Below, piece by piece: positions 11,995-22,284 of a stretch of 64,000 nucleotides of DNA; position 1 is the stretch's first letter, and each line of letters opens with the position of its first letter. Under the pieces are notes generated by a model, which worked only from the letters and a program-made list of their open reading frames with translations, was not told where the DNA came from and searched no databases. This stretch comes from Bacillaceae bacterium SAS-127 (GTDB lineage: Bacteria; Bacillota; Bacilli; Bacillales; Domibacillaceae): positions 1 to 64,000 of the forward strand of contig NKXN01000027.1 of assembly GCA_002261155.1 (NCBI GenBank), given 5' to 3'. A program made the position numbers and the translations under genes.

Positions 11995-12366
11995 ATGAAG
12001 AAGACATTTCGGATTAAGAAGAATAATGAATTTCAATCCGTATTTAATGGTGGGAAGTCATTTGCCAATCGACAATTTGTTGTATATATGTACAAATCCG
12101 ATCAAAAGGTTCCTTTTCGTATTGGATTATCTGTAAGTAAAAAGATCGGTAATGCGGTCACACGCAATCGAATTAAACGCTATATTAGACAGAGCTTTAC
12201 AGAACTAAAAGAACAAATTCAACCGGGCTTTGATTATGTCGTTATTGCTAGAAAGCCAGCAGCTGACATGACTTGTCCTGAAGTCAAACAAAGTATAATC
12301 CACGTATTAAAAAGAGCGAAAGCGTTAAAAACGAATCATCATAAACCTAAAAATGAAGAATCGTAA
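11995..12366 (+). CDS. rnpA: Ribonuclease P protein component
   Basis: The basic protein subunit of RNase P, which helps the catalytic RNA trim the 5' ends of tRNA precursors. It carries the family signature [12 protein letters not shown] after [13 protein letters not shown] take the ATG at 11995 ([13 protein letters not shown]), giving 123 residues, in line with homologues; an upstream ATG at 11971 would add eight residues. GGGTGG lies upstream, a weak ribosome site. Next to rpmH and yidC, the universal bacterial arrangement. Confidence 0.95.
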   Translation: MKKTFRIKKNNEFQSVFNGGKSFANRQFVVYMYKSDQKVPFRIGLSVSKKIGNAVTRNRIKRYIRQSFTELKEQIQPGFDYVVIARKPAADMTCPEVKQSIIHVLKRAKALKTNHHKPKNEES

Positions 12367-12392
12367 AGAAAGTTGACAGGGGGAATAGTAGT

Positions 12393-13151
12393 TTGAAACG
12401 GAAGATTTTCACCCTAGCCTTCTTAGTGGCAACTATGATGTTATTATCTGGTTGTACGGAAGTAAATAAAGAAATTACACCAGAAAGTGAAGGCTTCTGG
12501 AATGAATTTGTCGTTTATCCGCTTTCTCAAGTCATCGTAAAGACAGCAGAGGCGGTAAATAGTTTTGGATGGGCGATTGTCATTGTTACGATCATTATTC
12601 GTTTAGTGATTTTACCATTAATGATTAAACAGACGAAAAACACCAAAGCTATGCAAGAACTGCAACCAGAGATGCAGAAGATTAAAGAGAAATATAAATC
12701 AAAAGATGCAGTTTCTCAGCAGAAAATGCAACAGGAAACGATGGCATTGTTCCAAAAGCATGGTGTCAATCCGCTTGCTGGGTGTTTTCCATTACTTGTT
12801 CAAATGCCAATTATTTTTGGTTTCTATCAAGCGATTATGAGAACAGAAGCGATTAAACATGATAGTTTCCTATGGTTCAATCTTGGTGCTCCGGATCCGT
12901 TGTTTATCCTTCCACTTCTTGCAGGAGCAACGACATTCCTTCAGCAGAAGCTAATGATGGCAGGAATGACGAATCAAAATCCGCAAATGGCGATGATGCT
13001 TTGGCTCATGCCGATTATGATTATCGTCTTTGCTGTCAATTTACCAGCAGCTTTATCCTTATACTGGGTAGTAGGTAACATCTTTATGATTATTCAAACG
13101 TTAATTATCAATAAACCTGGTACAAGCACATCCACTTCAGTTAACAAATAA
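12393..13151 (+). CDS. yidC: Membrane protein insertase YidC (SpoIIIJ type)
   Basis: 252 residues from a TTG start behind AGGGGGA. A lipoprotein signal is visible (lipobox LSGC, Cys21), then five membrane segments, with the hydrophilic-groove arginine in the first segment ([10 protein letters not shown]) and the conserved [10 protein letters not shown] and [11 protein letters not shown] loops. It inserts and folds membrane proteins with or without the Sec translocon; in B. subtilis the SpoIIIJ copy is also needed for sigma-G activation in the forespore. jag, which normally follows directly, is absent. Confidence 0.96.
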   Translation: MKRKIFTLAFLVATMMLLSGCTEVNKEITPESEGFWNEFVVYPLSQVIVKTAEAVNSFGWAIVIVTIIIRLVILPLMIKQTKNTKAMQELQPEMQKIKEKYKSKDAVSQQKMQQETMALFQKHGVNPLAGCFPLLVQMPIIFGFYQAIMRTEAIKHDSFLWFNLGAPDPLFILPLLAGATTFLQQKLMMAGMTNQNPQMAMMLWLMPIMIIVFAVNLPAALSLYWVVGNIFMIIQTLIINKPGTSTSTSVNK

Positions 13152-13197
13152 AGAATGGTGTGCAGTTAAAGGGAACGTTGATAATTATGGAAAAATG

Positions 13198-13237
13198 AAA
13201 GAGGTACTCTGATGTGTAATCATTGGGATACCTCTTT
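13198..13237 (+). terminator. Terminator after yidC
   Basis: AAAGAGGTA pairs with TACCTCTTT around a ~22-nt loop, followed by TTTTG. It closes the rpmH-rnpA-yidC unit. The 320-nt gap to mnmE contains this hairpin and a pair of DnaA boxes but no gene. Confidence 0.8.
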
Positions 13238-13324
13238 TTTGTAGCAATAAAAATGGTCTATTTATCCGATTATTAATTAAAAGATAAAAAACATAATCAA
13301 ATGCACACCTCGGATATTTTATTG

Positions 13325-13380
13325 TTATCCACACGTGAATAAGTTAAAATAGTAACGGTTAAAAAGAAGGTTGTGGATAA
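13325..13380. other. Pair of perfect DnaA boxes upstream of mnmE
   Basis: TTATCCACA at 13325-13333 and TGTGGATAA at 13372-13380, in opposite orientation 38 nt apart, about 1.8 kb beyond the main oriC cluster. The sequence around the second box, AAGAAGGTTGTGGATAA followed by ATAACCTTCTTTTT, can also fold: GAAGGTT/AACCTTC plus a T run makes a small terminator-like hairpin. Confidence 0.65.
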
Positions 13381-13481
13381 ATAACCTTCTTTTTAAAATG
13401 ATTTTCCTATGTTATTCTAATGGTTTCAGGATAAAAGTTTACGGTTTATATAGATGAACATTTAAGAAAGAGGTGAAGAAC

Positions 13482-14867
13482 ATGGAATTTGATACGATAG
13501 CGGCTATTTCCACTCCGATGGGTGAAGGTGCGATTGCGATTGTACGGTTGAGCGGAGATGAAGCAATTGCTATTGCTGATCAAGTGTTTAAAAGTCCAAG
13601 TGGAAAGTGTTTAAAGGAAGTCGATACCCATACGATTCATTACGGACATTTAATTGACCCTAAAACAGGCCAAGTCGTTGAAGAAGTGATGTTATCTTTA
13701 ATGAAAGGTCCAAAAACATTTACGCGTGAAGATGTGGTGGAGATTAATTGTCACGGTGGTTTAGTGTCAGTCAATCGCGTGCTGCAGCTGGTTCTCAATC
13801 AAGGAGCACGTCTAGCAGAGCCTGGAGAATTTACAAAACGGGCTTTTTTAAATGGGCGGATTGATTTATCACAGGCGGAAGCGGTGATGGACTTAATTCG
13901 AGCAAAAACGGATCGAGCGATGAATGTTGCTTTGAATCAAATGGAAGGACGCCTTTCTAAGCTGATACGCAAGCTTCGTCAAGAGATTCTAGAAATTCTC
14001 GCCCATGTAGAGGTGAATATTGATTATCCGGAATACGATGATGTCGAGGAAATGACGCATCGCGTATTACTTGAAAAATCAACACATGTAAAAAGTGAAA
14101 TTGATAAATTGCTACGTACGTCTGAACAAGGAAAAATTTTGCGTGAAGGATTGTCTACGGTTATTATCGGACGTCCGAATGTCGGGAAGTCATCATTGCT
14201 AAATGCGCTTGTGCATGAAAATAAAGCGATTGTCACCGATATTCCAGGCACAACTCGAGATGTCATTGAAGAGTACGTGAATGTTCGTGGAGTACCTCTG
14301 CGACTAGTCGATACAGCAGGGATTCGCGAAACGGAAGATATCGTTGAACGAATCGGAGTCGAGCGTTCTCGTCAAGTATTAAAAGAAGCCGACTTGATTT
14401 TACTCGTGTTAAATTACTCTGATCTGTTAACAATGGAAGATGAGAATTTGTTTGAAGCAGTATCTGGTATGGATGTTATTGTCATCGTCAACAAAACTGA
14501 CTTAGAACAAAAAATTGATATGGATCGAGTAAGAGAGTTAGCGCGTGATAAGCAACTTGTAACAACGTCTTTATTAGAAGAGCAAGGAATTGATGAATTA
14601 GAAGAAGCCATCTCCTCCCTGTTCTTTTCAGGCTCGATTGAAGCAAGCGACATGACCTATGTATCTAATTCTCGTCATATTGCTTTATTACATCAGGCGC
14701 TTACAGCGATTACCGATGCAATTGAAAATACAGAAATGGGTACACCGATCGATATTGTTCAAATCGATTTAACGAGAACGTGGGAATTGTTAGGCGAAAT
14801 CATTGGCGAAAGCGTTCATGAAAGCTTAATTGATCAGTTATTCTCACAATTTTGCTTAGGAAAATAA
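13482..14867 (+). CDS. mnmE: tRNA uridine-5-carboxymethylaminomethyl(34) GTPase MnmE
   Basis: 461 residues. The N-terminal tetrahydrofolate-binding domain, a helical domain and an inserted GTPase (G1 GRPNVGKSS, about 226-234; G3 DTAGI; G4 NKTD) precede the C-terminal catalytic FCLGK. With MnmG it makes the cmnm5 modification of wobble uridine 34. The start is ATG 13482 (MEFDTIAAI), 6 nt after AGAGGTG; a GTG three codons upstream is open. It is followed 18 nt later by mnmG. Confidence 0.98.
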   Translation: MEFDTIAAISTPMGEGAIAIVRLSGDEAIAIADQVFKSPSGKCLKEVDTHTIHYGHLIDPKTGQVVEEVMLSLMKGPKTFTREDVVEINCHGGLVSVNRVLQLVLNQGARLAEPGEFTKRAFLNGRIDLSQAEAVMDLIRAKTDRAMNVALNQMEGRLSKLIRKLRQEILEILAHVEVNIDYPEYDDVEEMTHRVLLEKSTHVKSEIDKLLRTSEQGKILREGLSTVIIGRPNVGKSSLLNALVHENKAIVTDIPGTTRDVIEEYVNVRGVPLRLVDTAGIRETEDIVERIGVERSRQVLKEADLILLVLNYSDLLTMEDENLFEAVSGMDVIVIVNKTDLEQKIDMDRVRELARDKQLVTTSLLEEQGIDELEEAISSLFFSGSIEASDMTYVSNSRHIALLHQALTAITDAIENTEMGTPIDIVQIDLTRTWELLGEIIGESVHESLIDQLFSQFCLGK

Positions 14868-14885
14868 ATAAAGGAGGAAACAGTT

Positions 14886-16775
14886 ATGGCACAATATGAA
14901 GCCGGTCAATACGATGTGGTCGTTGTTGGAGCGGGTCACGCCGGAGTCGAAGCAGGTTTGGCCGCTGCTCGCATGGGCGCCAAAACATTAATGGTCACGA
15001 TCAACCTTGATATGATTGCCTACATGCCGTGTAATCCATCCATTGGAGGACCAGCAAAAGGCATCGTCGTTCGTGAAATTGATGCATTAGGCGGAGAAAT
15101 GGGTAAAAATATTGATAAAACCCATATTCAAATGCGGATGCTTAATACAGCAAAAGGACCAGCTGTGCGTGCGTTAAGAGCACAAGCGGATAAAATCCTG
15201 TACCAACAAGAAATGAAAAAAACGATCGAAAATGAAGAGAATTTAACATTAATTCAAGGCATGGTTGAACGTCTGATTGTGGAAGATGGAGAATGTCGTG
15301 GAGTTGTCACGCAAACAGGTGCGATGTATTATTCAAAAGCTGTAATCATTACAACAGGTACATTTTTACGCGGAGAAATCATCATCGGCGATTTAAAATA
15401 TTCTAGTGGACCGAATAATCAGCAACCATCGATTCAATTATCGGATCATTTAAAAGAGCTTGGCTTTGACCTCGTTCGCTTTAAAACAGGAACACCACCG
15501 CGTGTTAATAGCCGCACAATTGATTATAGTAAAACAGAAATTCAACCTGGTGATGATGAGCCGAGGGCATTTAGTTATGAAACAACCAAGTTCATTACGG
15601 ATCAACTACCATGCTGGTTAACTTACACGAATGAGGAGACACATGCGATTATCGGTGAAAATCTTCATCGTTCGCCGATGTTTTCCGGGATGATTAAAGG
15701 ACGAGGGCCACGTTATTGTCCGTCGATTGAAGATAAAGTCGTTCGCTTTAACGATAAACCGCGTCATCAAATTTTCCTTGAACCAGAAGGTCGAAATACA
15801 GAGGAAGTTTATGTTCAAGGGCTTTCTTCAAGCTTGCCGGAAGATGTGCAATATCGCATGTTAAAAACGATTCCAGGTTTAGAAAAAGCACAATTAATGC
15901 GTGCAGGTTATGCGATTGAATACGATGCGATGGTTCCAACACAACTTTGGCCGACATTAGAAACGAAAAAAATGAAAAACCTTTATACAGCTGGTCAAAT
16001 TAACGGGACATCTGGTTATGAAGAAGCAGCTGGTCAAGGCTTAATGGCCGGAATTAATGCAGCATGCCGCGTGCTTGAGAAGGAAGAAGTGATTTTAAGC
16101 CGTTCGGACGCTTATATCGGTGTTTTAATTGATGATTTAATTACGAAGGGAACAAATGAACCGTATCGTTTACTGACGTCACGTGCCGAGTATCGTCTGC
16201 TTCTTCGCCACGATAATGCCGACCTTCGTTTAACAGAAATTGGCCATCAAATTGGTCTGATTTCACAGGGCCGTTATGAGTCTTTCACGAAGAAGAAAGC
16301 GGATATTGCCGGGGAAATAGAGCGGTTGAAATCGATCATTATTAAACCGAATGAAACTACACAAGCATTAATTCGCGAAGCTGGCGGAAGTGAACTAAAG
16401 GATGGTATTCGTGCCTCTGATTTACTAAAACGTCCTGAAATGACTTACGGACATATTAAGCAGCTTGTCCCTGTTGATACGGAAATAGGTGCTGAAATAG
16501 AAGAACAAGTAGAAATTCAAATTAAATACGAAGGCTATATTGAAAAATCACTTCAGCAAGTAGAGAAATTGAAGAAAATGGAAAATAAAAAAATTCCTGA
16601 AGATATTGATTACGAAGCGATTAGTGGATTAGCTACAGAAGCTCGCCAAAAATTAATTGAAGTTCGACCACTATCAATTGCTCAAGCTTCCCGGATCTCA
16701 GGGGTCAATCCAGCAGATATTTCGATTCTTCTTGTGTATATTGAACAAGGCCGGATTGCTCGTATCGGAAGTTAA
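14886..16775 (+). CDS. mnmG: tRNA uridine-5-carboxymethylaminomethyl(34) synthesis enzyme MnmG
   Basis: 629 residues, an FAD-dependent partner of MnmE (gidA). The FAD-binding [10 protein letters not shown] (about 16-25), the signature [20 protein letters not shown], the second motif [20 protein letters not shown], and the C-terminal tRNA-binding helical domain ending [19 protein letters not shown] are present. AAAGGAGGAAA precedes ATG. It is part of the mnmE-mnmG-rsmG operon. Confidence 0.98.
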   Translation: MAQYEAGQYDVVVVGAGHAGVEAGLAAARMGAKTLMVTINLDMIAYMPCNPSIGGPAKGIVVREIDALGGEMGKNIDKTHIQMRMLNTAKGPAVRALRAQADKILYQQEMKKTIENEENLTLIQGMVERLIVEDGECRGVVTQTGAMYYSKAVIITTGTFLRGEIIIGDLKYSSGPNNQQPSIQLSDHLKELGFDLVRFKTGTPPRVNSRTIDYSKTEIQPGDDEPRAFSYETTKFITDQLPCWLTYTNEETHAIIGENLHRSPMFSGMIKGRGPRYCPSIEDKVVRFNDKPRHQIFLEPEGRNTEEVYVQGLSSSLPEDVQYRMLKTIPGLEKAQLMRAGYAIEYDAMVPTQLWPTLETKKMKNLYTAGQINGTSGYEEAAGQGLMAGINAACRVLEKEEVILSRSDAYIGVLIDDLITKGTNEPYRLLTSRAEYRLLLRHDNADLRLTEIGHQIGLISQGRYESFTKKKADIAGEIERLKSIIIKPNETTQALIREAGGSELKDGIRASDLLKRPEMTYGHIKQLVPVDTEIGAEIEEQVEIQIKYEGYIEKSLQQVEKLKKMENKKIPEDIDYEAISGLATEARQKLIEVRPLSIAQASRISGVNPADISILLVYIEQGRIARIGS

Positions 16776-16799
16776 CTTTAGTGAGGGGATGAATGAAGC

Positions 16800-17516
16800 A
16801 TGAATAAGGAACAATTCCTAAAGCTGCTTGAGGAGAAGGGCGTTCACCTTTCTCCTTCCCAGCTTGAACAATTTGACTTATATTATGAGCTGCTCGTTGA
16901 ATGGAATGAAAAAATGAATTTAACGGCGATCACAGAAAAAGAAGAAGTGTATTTAAAACATTTTTATGATTCGTTATCCGCCGCTTTTTACTATGATTTT
17001 TCTGGTGAATTAACGATTTGTGATGTTGGAGCAGGAGCGGGATTTCCGAGCATTCCATTAAAAATTGCATTTCCAAACTTACGTGTAACGATTGTTGATT
17101 CTTTAAATAAACGCATTACATTTTTGAATCATTTAGCGAATGAGTTAAAATTAGAAAATGTTCATTTTTTCCACGACCGCGCTGAAACATTCGGTCGGCT
17201 GTCAGAACACCGCGAGCAATATGACATTGTGATGGCACGAGCTGTAGCAAGAATGTCTGTATTAAGTGAATTATGCTTGCCGCTTGTGAAAAAAGGCGGT
17301 GTTTTTCTAGCGATGAAAGCAGCAAGTGCGGAAGAAGAATTACAAAATGGAAAGAAAGCGATTACTACTCTTGGCGGTAAGGTACAAGAAACGCATTCCT
17401 TTACGTTGCCAATGGAGGAAAGCGATCGCACAATTATGGTGATCAAAAAAACAAAAGAAACACCAAAAAAGTATCCTCGAAAACCAGGTACACCAAATAA
17501 AACACCGATCGAGTAA
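16800..17516 (+). CDS. rsmG: 16S rRNA (guanine(527)-N7)-methyltransferase RsmG
   Basis: 238 residues (gidB). An SAM-dependent Rossmann methyltransferase with motif [17 protein letters not shown] (about 72-87), DSLNKRI and the following MARAVA segment. It methylates G527 in the decoding-site region of 16S rRNA; loss causes low-level streptomycin resistance in other bacteria. Its basic proline-rich tail ([12 protein letters not shown]) is typical of Bacillus. The stop codon lies inside a long perfect palindrome. Confidence 0.97.
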   Translation: MNKEQFLKLLEEKGVHLSPSQLEQFDLYYELLVEWNEKMNLTAITEKEEVYLKHFYDSLSAAFYYDFSGELTICDVGAGAGFPSIPLKIAFPNLRVTIVDSLNKRITFLNHLANELKLENVHFFHDRAETFGRLSEHREQYDIVMARAVARMSVLSELCLPLVKKGGVFLAMKAASAEEELQNGKKAITTLGGKVQETHSFTLPMEESDRTIMVIKKTKETPKKYPRKPGTPNKTPIE

Positions 17517-17546
17517 AATTGTCCACATGTGGACAATTTTACTCGA
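17509..17546. repeat. 38-bp perfect palindrome overlapping the rsmG stop codon
   Basis: Arms of 19 bp mirror exactly around CCACATGTGG; each half contains TTGTCCACA, one base from the DnaA box consensus and a variant known to bind DnaA in B. subtilis oriC. As RNA it forms a long hairpin ending the mnmE-mnmG-rsmG message, but no T run follows. The same core occurs in the 28-bp palindrome beside dnaA. Confidence 0.75.
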
Positions 17547-17635
17547 CATAAGCATGGTGTAAAATGAAGAAGGAACATGATACGTATAGAGAGAATACGT
17601 ATACAGGGAGTTTGTTAAAGGTGGTGTAGGGAATC

Positions 17636-18499
17636 ATGAAGCATCCTTTCTCTCGTTTTTTTAACATAGGGGGAAAAGCAGCTGAAGAACAGCCTGGAGA
17701 ACCAGTAGCCGAGGGAGAAAATATAAAAAAGATTCCGGTTTCCGAAATAGTTCCCAATCGTTTTCAGCCAAGAACAATATTTGATGATCAGAAAATAGAA
17801 GAATTGGCTCGAACCATTCATATACACGGGATTATTCAACCGATCGTCGTCCGTGAAATGGAAGATGGTCGATATGAATTGATTGCTGGTGAGCGTCGGT
17901 GGCGAGCCGTCCAAACATTGAGTTGGGAAGAAGTCCCTGCAATTATCAATAATATGGACGATAAAGAAACCGCATCTGTTGCCTTAATAGAGAATTTGCA
18001 AAGAGAAGAGCTTTCAGCGATTGAAGAAGCACTAGCTTATGCAAAATTACTAGAGCTTCATCAATTAACACAAGAAGCTTTGGCTCAACGTCTTGGAAAA
18101 GGACAATCAACAGTAGCGAACAAGTTGCGTTTATTAAAGCTCCCTCAACCAATCCAAGAGGCGATCATGCAAAAGCAAATAACCGAACGCCATGCTCGAG
18201 CGCTCATTCCGCTGAAGGATGAAGAAAAACAAATTCAGTTAATGAATGAGATCATCGAAAAGCATTTAAATGTCAAGCAAGTAGAGGATCGAGTCGTTCA
18301 ATGGCTAACAGCATCGAATGAAGCGCCGAAGCCACGGCGAAAATCCTTTAGTAAAGATGTTCGAATTGCAGTGAATACGATTCGGCAGTCACTATCGATG
18401 GTGTCAGACAGCGGCATTGACTTGAAATCACAAGAAGAGGAATTTGAGGACTTTTATCAAATTACTATTAAAATACCAAAGAAAAAATCGCAAGGGTGA
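17636..18499 (+). CDS. noc: Nucleoid occlusion protein Noc
   Basis: 287 residues, a ParB paralogue. The N-terminal amphipathic stretch ([13 protein letters not shown]) fits the membrane-targeting helix of Noc. Next come the CTPase region with the GERRWRA motif (about 88-94) and the ParB-type helix-turn-helix ([21 protein letters not shown], about 147-167). It keeps the division septum from closing over the chromosome. I saw no perfect ATTTCCCGGGAAAT Noc-binding site in the window. Its position between rsmG and parA is conserved. A GGTGG-type ribosome site precedes ATG. Confidence 0.95.
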   Translation: MKHPFSRFFNIGGKAAEEQPGEPVAEGENIKKIPVSEIVPNRFQPRTIFDDQKIEELARTIHIHGIIQPIVVREMEDGRYELIAGERRWRAVQTLSWEEVPAIINNMDDKETASVALIENLQREELSAIEEALAYAKLLELHQLTQEALAQRLGKGQSTVANKLRLLKLPQPIQEAIMQKQITERHARALIPLKDEEKQIQLMNEIIEKHLNVKQVEDRVVQWLTASNEAPKPRRKSFSKDVRIAVNTIRQSLSMVSDSGIDLKSQEEEFEDFYQITIKIPKKKSQG

Positions 18500-18530
18500 A
18501 TGGCCAGAGATGGAATTCACCCTTTTTATT
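18494..18530 (+). terminator. noc terminator
   Basis: GGGTGAAT and ATTCACCC form an 8-bp stem around 13 nt, followed by TTTTTATTT. The left arm includes the noc stop codon. parA-parB must therefore have their own promoter, somewhere in 18530-18620. Confidence 0.85.
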
Positions 18531-18636
18531 TATTCAAATCAAAAGAATTTACTCGTGGAATGATAACGAAAGAGGTGATATTTGTTAAAATAGAGAAAAC
18601 ATAGTTTCAAGGGATAAGAGAAGGTAGGTGGTTCAA

Positions 18637-19398
18637 ATGGGAAAAGTCATTGCTATTGCTAATCAAAAAGGCGGAGTAGGAAAAACAACAACATGTGTGA
18701 ACTTAGGAGCTTGTTTAGCCTTTTTAAACAAGAAAGTGTTGTTAATTGATATTGATCCCCAAGGAAATGCGACAAGCGGTTCTGGCATCGAAAAAGGGGA
18801 AGTCGAGCATTGTATTTATGATGTATTAGTCGATGATGTAGAATTAGCCGATACGATTAAGCCAACGGAAATTGAGCATTTTTTTGTTGTGCCAGCCACC
18901 ATTGCACTTGCTGGCGCAGAAATTGAACTTGTACCAACCATTTCGAGAGAGGTTCGTTTAAAACGTGCATTAGAAGAAATCCGTGATGAGTATGATTACA
19001 TCATTATTGATTGTCCTCCCTCGCTCGGATTGCTGACGATTAATGCATTAACAGCAGCGGACTCCGTTATTATTCCTGTGCAATGTGAATACTATGCACT
19101 TGAAGGTTTAAGTCAGCTATTGAACACGGTACGACTCGTTCAAAAGCACTTGAACCAAGAACTATATATTGAAGGTGTACTCTTGACGATGTTAGATGCT
19201 CGTACAAACTTAGGGATTCAAGTGATTGAAGAAGTAAAAAAATACTTTCAAGATCGAGTATATCGGACGGTTATTCCTCGTAATATTCGCCTCAGTGAAG
19301 CACCTAGTCATGGCCAACCGGTCATTTTATACGATGCACGTTCAAGAGGAGCAGAAATGTATACAGATTTTGCAAAGGAGGTAGCTGCTAGTGGCTAA
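18637..19398 (+). CDS. parA: Chromosome partitioning ATPase ParA (Soj)
   Basis: 253 residues from ATG 18637 ([13 protein letters not shown]). A deviant Walker [10 protein letters not shown] (about 11-19), the catalytic aspartate in [14 protein letters not shown] and the switch II region [10 protein letters not shown] are present. Soj binds DNA nonspecifically as an ATP dimer and also regulates DnaA. I prefer the ATG over a GTG three codons upstream, because AGGTGG is then well placed and B. subtilis Soj also starts MGK. It overlaps parB by 8 nt. Confidence 0.97.
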   Translation: MGKVIAIANQKGGVGKTTTCVNLGACLAFLNKKVLLIDIDPQGNATSGSGIEKGEVEHCIYDVLVDDVELADTIKPTEIEHFFVVPATIALAGAEIELVPTISREVRLKRALEEIRDEYDYIIIDCPPSLGLLTINALTAADSVIIPVQCEYYALEGLSQLLNTVRLVQKHLNQELYIEGVLLTMLDARTNLGIQVIEEVKKYFQDRVYRTVIPRNIRLSEAPSHGQPVILYDARSRGAEMYTDFAKEVAASG

Positions 19399-20239
19399 AG
19401 GGTTAGGAAAAGGAATCAATGCTATCTTCAAAGACTTAGAGCCTGAGAACGAAGAAGCTGTGAAGGAAGTAAGACTAAAAGAGTTGCGCCCCAATCCTTA
19501 TCAACCGCGAAAAGTATTTAATGAAGAAGCGATTGAAGAATTAAAGGCATCGATTATTGAGCACGGAATTTTGCAGCCTATTATCGTTCGGCAAAGCATT
19601 AAAGGCTATGAAATCGTCGTTGGAGAAAGGCGCTTCCGGGCAGCAAAGGCAGCTGAACTAGACAAAGTTCCTGTCGTTGTTCGCAAACTATCAGATCAAC
19701 AAATGATGGAGATGGCGCTGTTAGAAAATCTCCAACGTGAAGATTTAACAACAATAGAGGAAGCAACCGCCTATCAAACATTAATGGAAAGATTGGACTT
19801 TACCCAAGAACAATTAGCGAAACGAATGGGAAAAAGTCGCTCACATATCGCCAACTATGTTCGCTTATTAACGTTACCAGAACGAGTTCAGCAATACATT
19901 ATGGATGGAAAACTATCAATGGGACATGGGCGAGCACTCGTCGGATTAAAAAGCAAAGAAAAAATAAATCAAGTGGCTGACCAAACCGTGAAAGAACATT
20001 TAAACGTTCGGCAATTAGAAAAACTTATTCAACGAATAAATGAAAATGTTCCACGTGAAACATCTTCCCCGAAACAAGAAAAGCATCCTTTATTGAAAGA
20101 AAGAGAAGAAGTGTTGCGCGAACGATTTGGTACAGCTGTTCATATTAAACAAATGAAAGATAAGCAAAAAGGAAAAATTGAAATTGAATTTTTATCTGTA
20201 GATGATTTAAATCGAATCCTTGATTTGCTTAATGAATGA
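19391..20239 (+). CDS. parB: Chromosome partitioning protein ParB (Spo0J)
   Basis: 282 residues from a GTG start that overlaps parA, implying coupled translation. The CTP-binding domain with [14 protein letters not shown] (about 78-91), the central parS-binding helix-turn-helix ([19 protein letters not shown]) and a C-terminal dimerisation domain can be seen. It clamps onto parS, spreads, and loads SMC condensin at the origin. A parS site lies inside its own gene at 20047. Confidence 0.97.
   Translation: MAKGLGKGINAIFKDLEPENEEAVKEVRLKELRPNPYQPRKVFNEEAIEELKASIIEHGILQPIIVRQSIKGYEIVVGERRFRAAKAAELDKVPVVVRKLSDQQMMEMALLENLQREDLTTIEEATAYQTLMERLDFTQEQLAKRMGKSRSHIANYVRLLTLPERVQQYIMDGKLSMGHGRALVGLKSKEKINQVADQTVKEHLNVRQLEKLIQRINENVPRETSSPKQEKHPLLKEREEVLRERFGTAVHIKQMKDKQKGKIEIEFLSVDDLNRILDLLNE
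20047..20062. other. parS site inside parB
   Basis: TGTTCCACGTGAAACA matches the Bacillus parS consensus TGTTNCACGTGAAACA and sits within the parB coding region, as the strongest B. subtilis parS does. Confidence 0.95.
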
Positions 20240-20266
20240 GCTGCCAATAGCCGGCAGCTATTTTTT
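20239..20266 (+). terminator. parAB terminator
   Basis: AGCTGCC and GGCAGCT form a 7-bp stem with a 7-nt loop followed by ATTTTTTATTTTTT, immediately after the parB stop. The opposing yyaC gene ends 7 nt further on. Confidence 0.85.
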
Positions 20267-20272
20267 ATTTTT

Positions 20273-20908
20273 TCATGAGTCTTCCGCTTTTAACAAAGAA
20301 GACGGATAGTAGTTATGCTCAATTAATTGGTTATCAGTTGACAGCTGATAATGAATTCCCGCCTTTGCGATGCCATTTGCGATGATCTTAGCCATGCTCA
20401 TTACTAAATGTAGCCGAGTATTTTGTAAAACGAAAAACTCCATAAATCCGCTCACATTGACTGTTCCTGTAATGTGAACATCACCGACCGCTGGAAGTTC
20501 TTTTTTAACACCTGCTCCCGGTTTGACTGGTCCATTTCCTAATTGGATATTTCCGATGTTTTTCAATGTGCCTAAGCAAGCGTCTGTTCCGATCACAAAA
20601 GGCTGCTGATGCTGTTTTTGAATAAGAGATAGTTTGTCAGAAAGATTTACCGCATGAACAGGATGCTCAAGTGTTCCATACACATGGAAGCCGGGCGATA
20701 GTTTTTCGGAAAGCAGTGTGCCAATTAATGGACCGAGCGAATCACCGGTTGATCGATCAGTGCCGATAAAGGCAAAAACGATGGGACGAGTGCCGGGTGG
20801 CGGTAATAAAGAAAGTAAATGATCAGCAACGATCGCTGAAGCTTGCTGTTCTTTATAATGAATAGTTAACGAGTCAGGTTTTCGATCAAACATTTTTTTA
20901 AGATTCAT
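20273..20908 (-). CDS. yyaC: Spore protease YyaC
   Basis: 211 residues. The family contains FAFIGTDRSTGDSLGPLIGT and FVIGTDACLG, which resembles a hydrogenase-maturation-protease or GPR-like fold; 'spore protease YyaC' is a family name rather than a proven activity. The start at ATG 20908 (MNLKKMFDRK) is supported by AGGAGGTGTGAT; a longer reading would add 33 residues that homologues lack. It is the only minus-strand gene within a long plus-strand block, opposite replication. A forespore-type promoter lies just upstream. Confidence 0.88.
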   Translation of the reverse strand: MNLKKMFDRKPDSLTIHYKEQQASAIVADHLLSLLPPPGTRPIVFAFIGTDRSTGDSLGPLIGTLLSEKLSPGFHVYGTLEHPVHAVNLSDKLSLIQKQHQQPFVIGTDACLGTLKNIGNIQLGNGPVKPGAGVKKELPAVGDVHITGTVNVSGFMEFFVLQNTRLHLVMSMAKIIANGIAKAGIHYQLSTDNQLIEHNYYPSSLLKAEDS

Positions 20909-20934
20909 ATCACACCTCCTGCAGATTATAGTAA

Positions 20935-20964
20935 GAGTATACGGAAATCCACTATTTTCTATAC
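20935..20964 (-). promoter_or_regulatory. Possible sigma-G/F forespore promoter of yyaC
   Basis: On the minus strand GTATA (20960-20964), an 18-nt spacer, and TATACTC (20935-20941) compare with the forespore pattern GHATR - N18 - CATNHTA (five of seven matches in the second element). It lies 27 nt before the yyaC start codon. Confidence 0.35.
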
Positions 20965-21078
20965 ATCGATCTGTGCAAAAAGTCAGAATTTTATCTAAAA
21001 TAGACATAGCTACAAATTCATGATCGTTCTTGTTAAAATGAAAAAAGATTCTTCAGTTAGTGAAGAGGAGGAGATACG

Positions 21079-21975
21079 ATGGATAGACTTCAGAAAATGA
21101 TGGAAAAAATGTGGGAGAAATATACAAGCGAAGAATTTTGGATGGCGATTGGTACAGGGACATTGAAAATTATTTTAATTCTCATTCTATCAGCTGTATT
21201 AATTAAAGTAGCAAAGGCAGCTGTGCGCAATTTCTTCTTAATTCGTTCGAAAACGCCGATCGGTTTTTCAGAGCGTCGAGAAAATACACTTTTTAAGTTA
21301 ATAGAGAATATTATCTCTTATGTAGTTTATTTCGTTGCCTTAATTAATATTTTGTCTATTTTGACATTTGATATTAAAGGTTTAATTGCCGGTGCCGGGG
21401 TTGTTGGTTTAGCGATTGGTTTTGGTGCACAAAACCTTGTAAGAGATGTGATTACTGGATTTTTCATTATATTTGAGGATCAATTTTCAGTCGGTGATTT
21501 CGTCCGCATTGGTCAGTTTGAAGGAACGGTAGAAGAAATAGGCCTTCGTACGACGAAAATAAAAAACTGGACAGGAGAGCTACATATTTTACCGAATGGT
21601 TCGATTACAGAGGTGACTAACTTTTCAGTCCATAATAGTGTGGCTGTCGTTGACGTAAGTATCGCCTACGAGGAAGATATTAATAAGGCAGAAAAAGTGT
21701 TAAATGAATTCCTAGAAACATTGCCTGATAAGTATGAACAAATTGTTGCACCTCCTCAATTGTTAGGTGTGCAAATGTTAGCCGCTTCCGATGTTGTGAT
21801 GAGAATTATTGCAGAAACAACTCCGATGAATCATTTTATTGTCGCAAGGCATATTCGTAAAGAAGTAAAAGAATGCTTAGATCAAAATGGAATAGAGATT
21901 CCGTTTCCACGTCTTGTCATGTATTCTCGAGATGAGCAGGCAGAAGCTGTAGCGAAGCAAGGAAAAGAGGGGTGA
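21079..21975 (+). CDS. Small-conductance mechanosensitive channel, MscS family
   Basis: 298 residues. Three predicted membrane segments (about 22-42, 65-85, 92-115); the third is the glycine/alanine-rich pore helix (GLIAGAGVVGLAIGFGAQNLVRDVITGFFII) typical of MscS. It is followed by the beta domain (QFSVGDFVRIGQFEGTVEEIGLRTTKIKNWTG) and an alpha-beta cytoplasmic vestibule. It opens under membrane tension to release solutes on hypo-osmotic shock. It is followed 4 nt later by the DUF951 gene. B. subtilis has related YkuT elsewhere, so I leave the symbol empty. Confidence 0.93.
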   Translation: MDRLQKMMEKMWEKYTSEEFWMAIGTGTLKIILILILSAVLIKVAKAAVRNFFLIRSKTPIGFSERRENTLFKLIENIISYVVYFVALINILSILTFDIKGLIAGAGVVGLAIGFGAQNLVRDVITGFFIIFEDQFSVGDFVRIGQFEGTVEEIGLRTTKIKNWTGELHILPNGSITEVTNFSVHNSVAVVDVSIAYEEDINKAEKVLNEFLETLPDKYEQIVAPPQLLGVQMLAASDVVMRIIAETTPMNHFIVARHIRKEVKECLDQNGIEIPFPRLVMYSRDEQAEAVAKQGKEG

Positions 21976-21979
21976 TCAG

Positions 21980-22183
21980 ATGGAAAAGGTTTTCGAGTTA
22001 AACGATAGTGTAGAAATGAAAAAACCACATCCGTGCGGCACAAACCGCTGGAAAATTATCCGTCTTGGGATGGACATTCGCATTAAATGCGAAGGCTGTG
22101 GTCATAGTGTCATTCTTCCGCGGAGAGAGTTTACGAAAAAAATGAAAAAAGTGCTAGGCCCGATTGAAAACAGCAGCGAATGA
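21980..22183 (+). CDS. DUF951 zinc-ribbon-like small protein
   Basis: 67 residues. The family pattern is KKPHPCGTNRW...MDIRIKCEGCGHSVILPRREF: one cysteine plus a CxxC pair suggest a small metal-binding or nucleic-acid-binding protein. Function is unknown. It is found beside ychF in many Firmicutes, which suggests a translation-related role, but that is inference only. GGGGTGATC precedes ATG, and the gene is 4 nt after mscS. Confidence 0.88.
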   Translation: MEKVFELNDSVEMKKPHPCGTNRWKIIRLGMDIRIKCEGCGHSVILPRREFTKKMKKVLGPIENSSE

Positions 22184-22206
22184 ATAACGCTGCTGTTTTC
22201 TTGTTT
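22166..22206 (+). terminator. Terminator after the mscS-DUF951 pair
   Basis: GAAAACAGCAGCG and CGCTGCTGTTTTC are perfect 13-bp arms around a 9-nt loop that contains the DUF951 stop codon, followed by TTGTTT. Confidence 0.9.
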
Positions 22207-22284
22207 AAAGCCTTCTGCTATAATTGGAAAAGGTTTTAGGGTAGGGAAATCTATCTTTTGATTTTAAATAGAGGAGTGAATGAA

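Noticed and set aside
20935-20964. Sigma-A promoter for yyaC
   Set aside because: TATACT could be a -10, but no -35 at 16-18 nt; the forespore pattern fits better, though not strongly.
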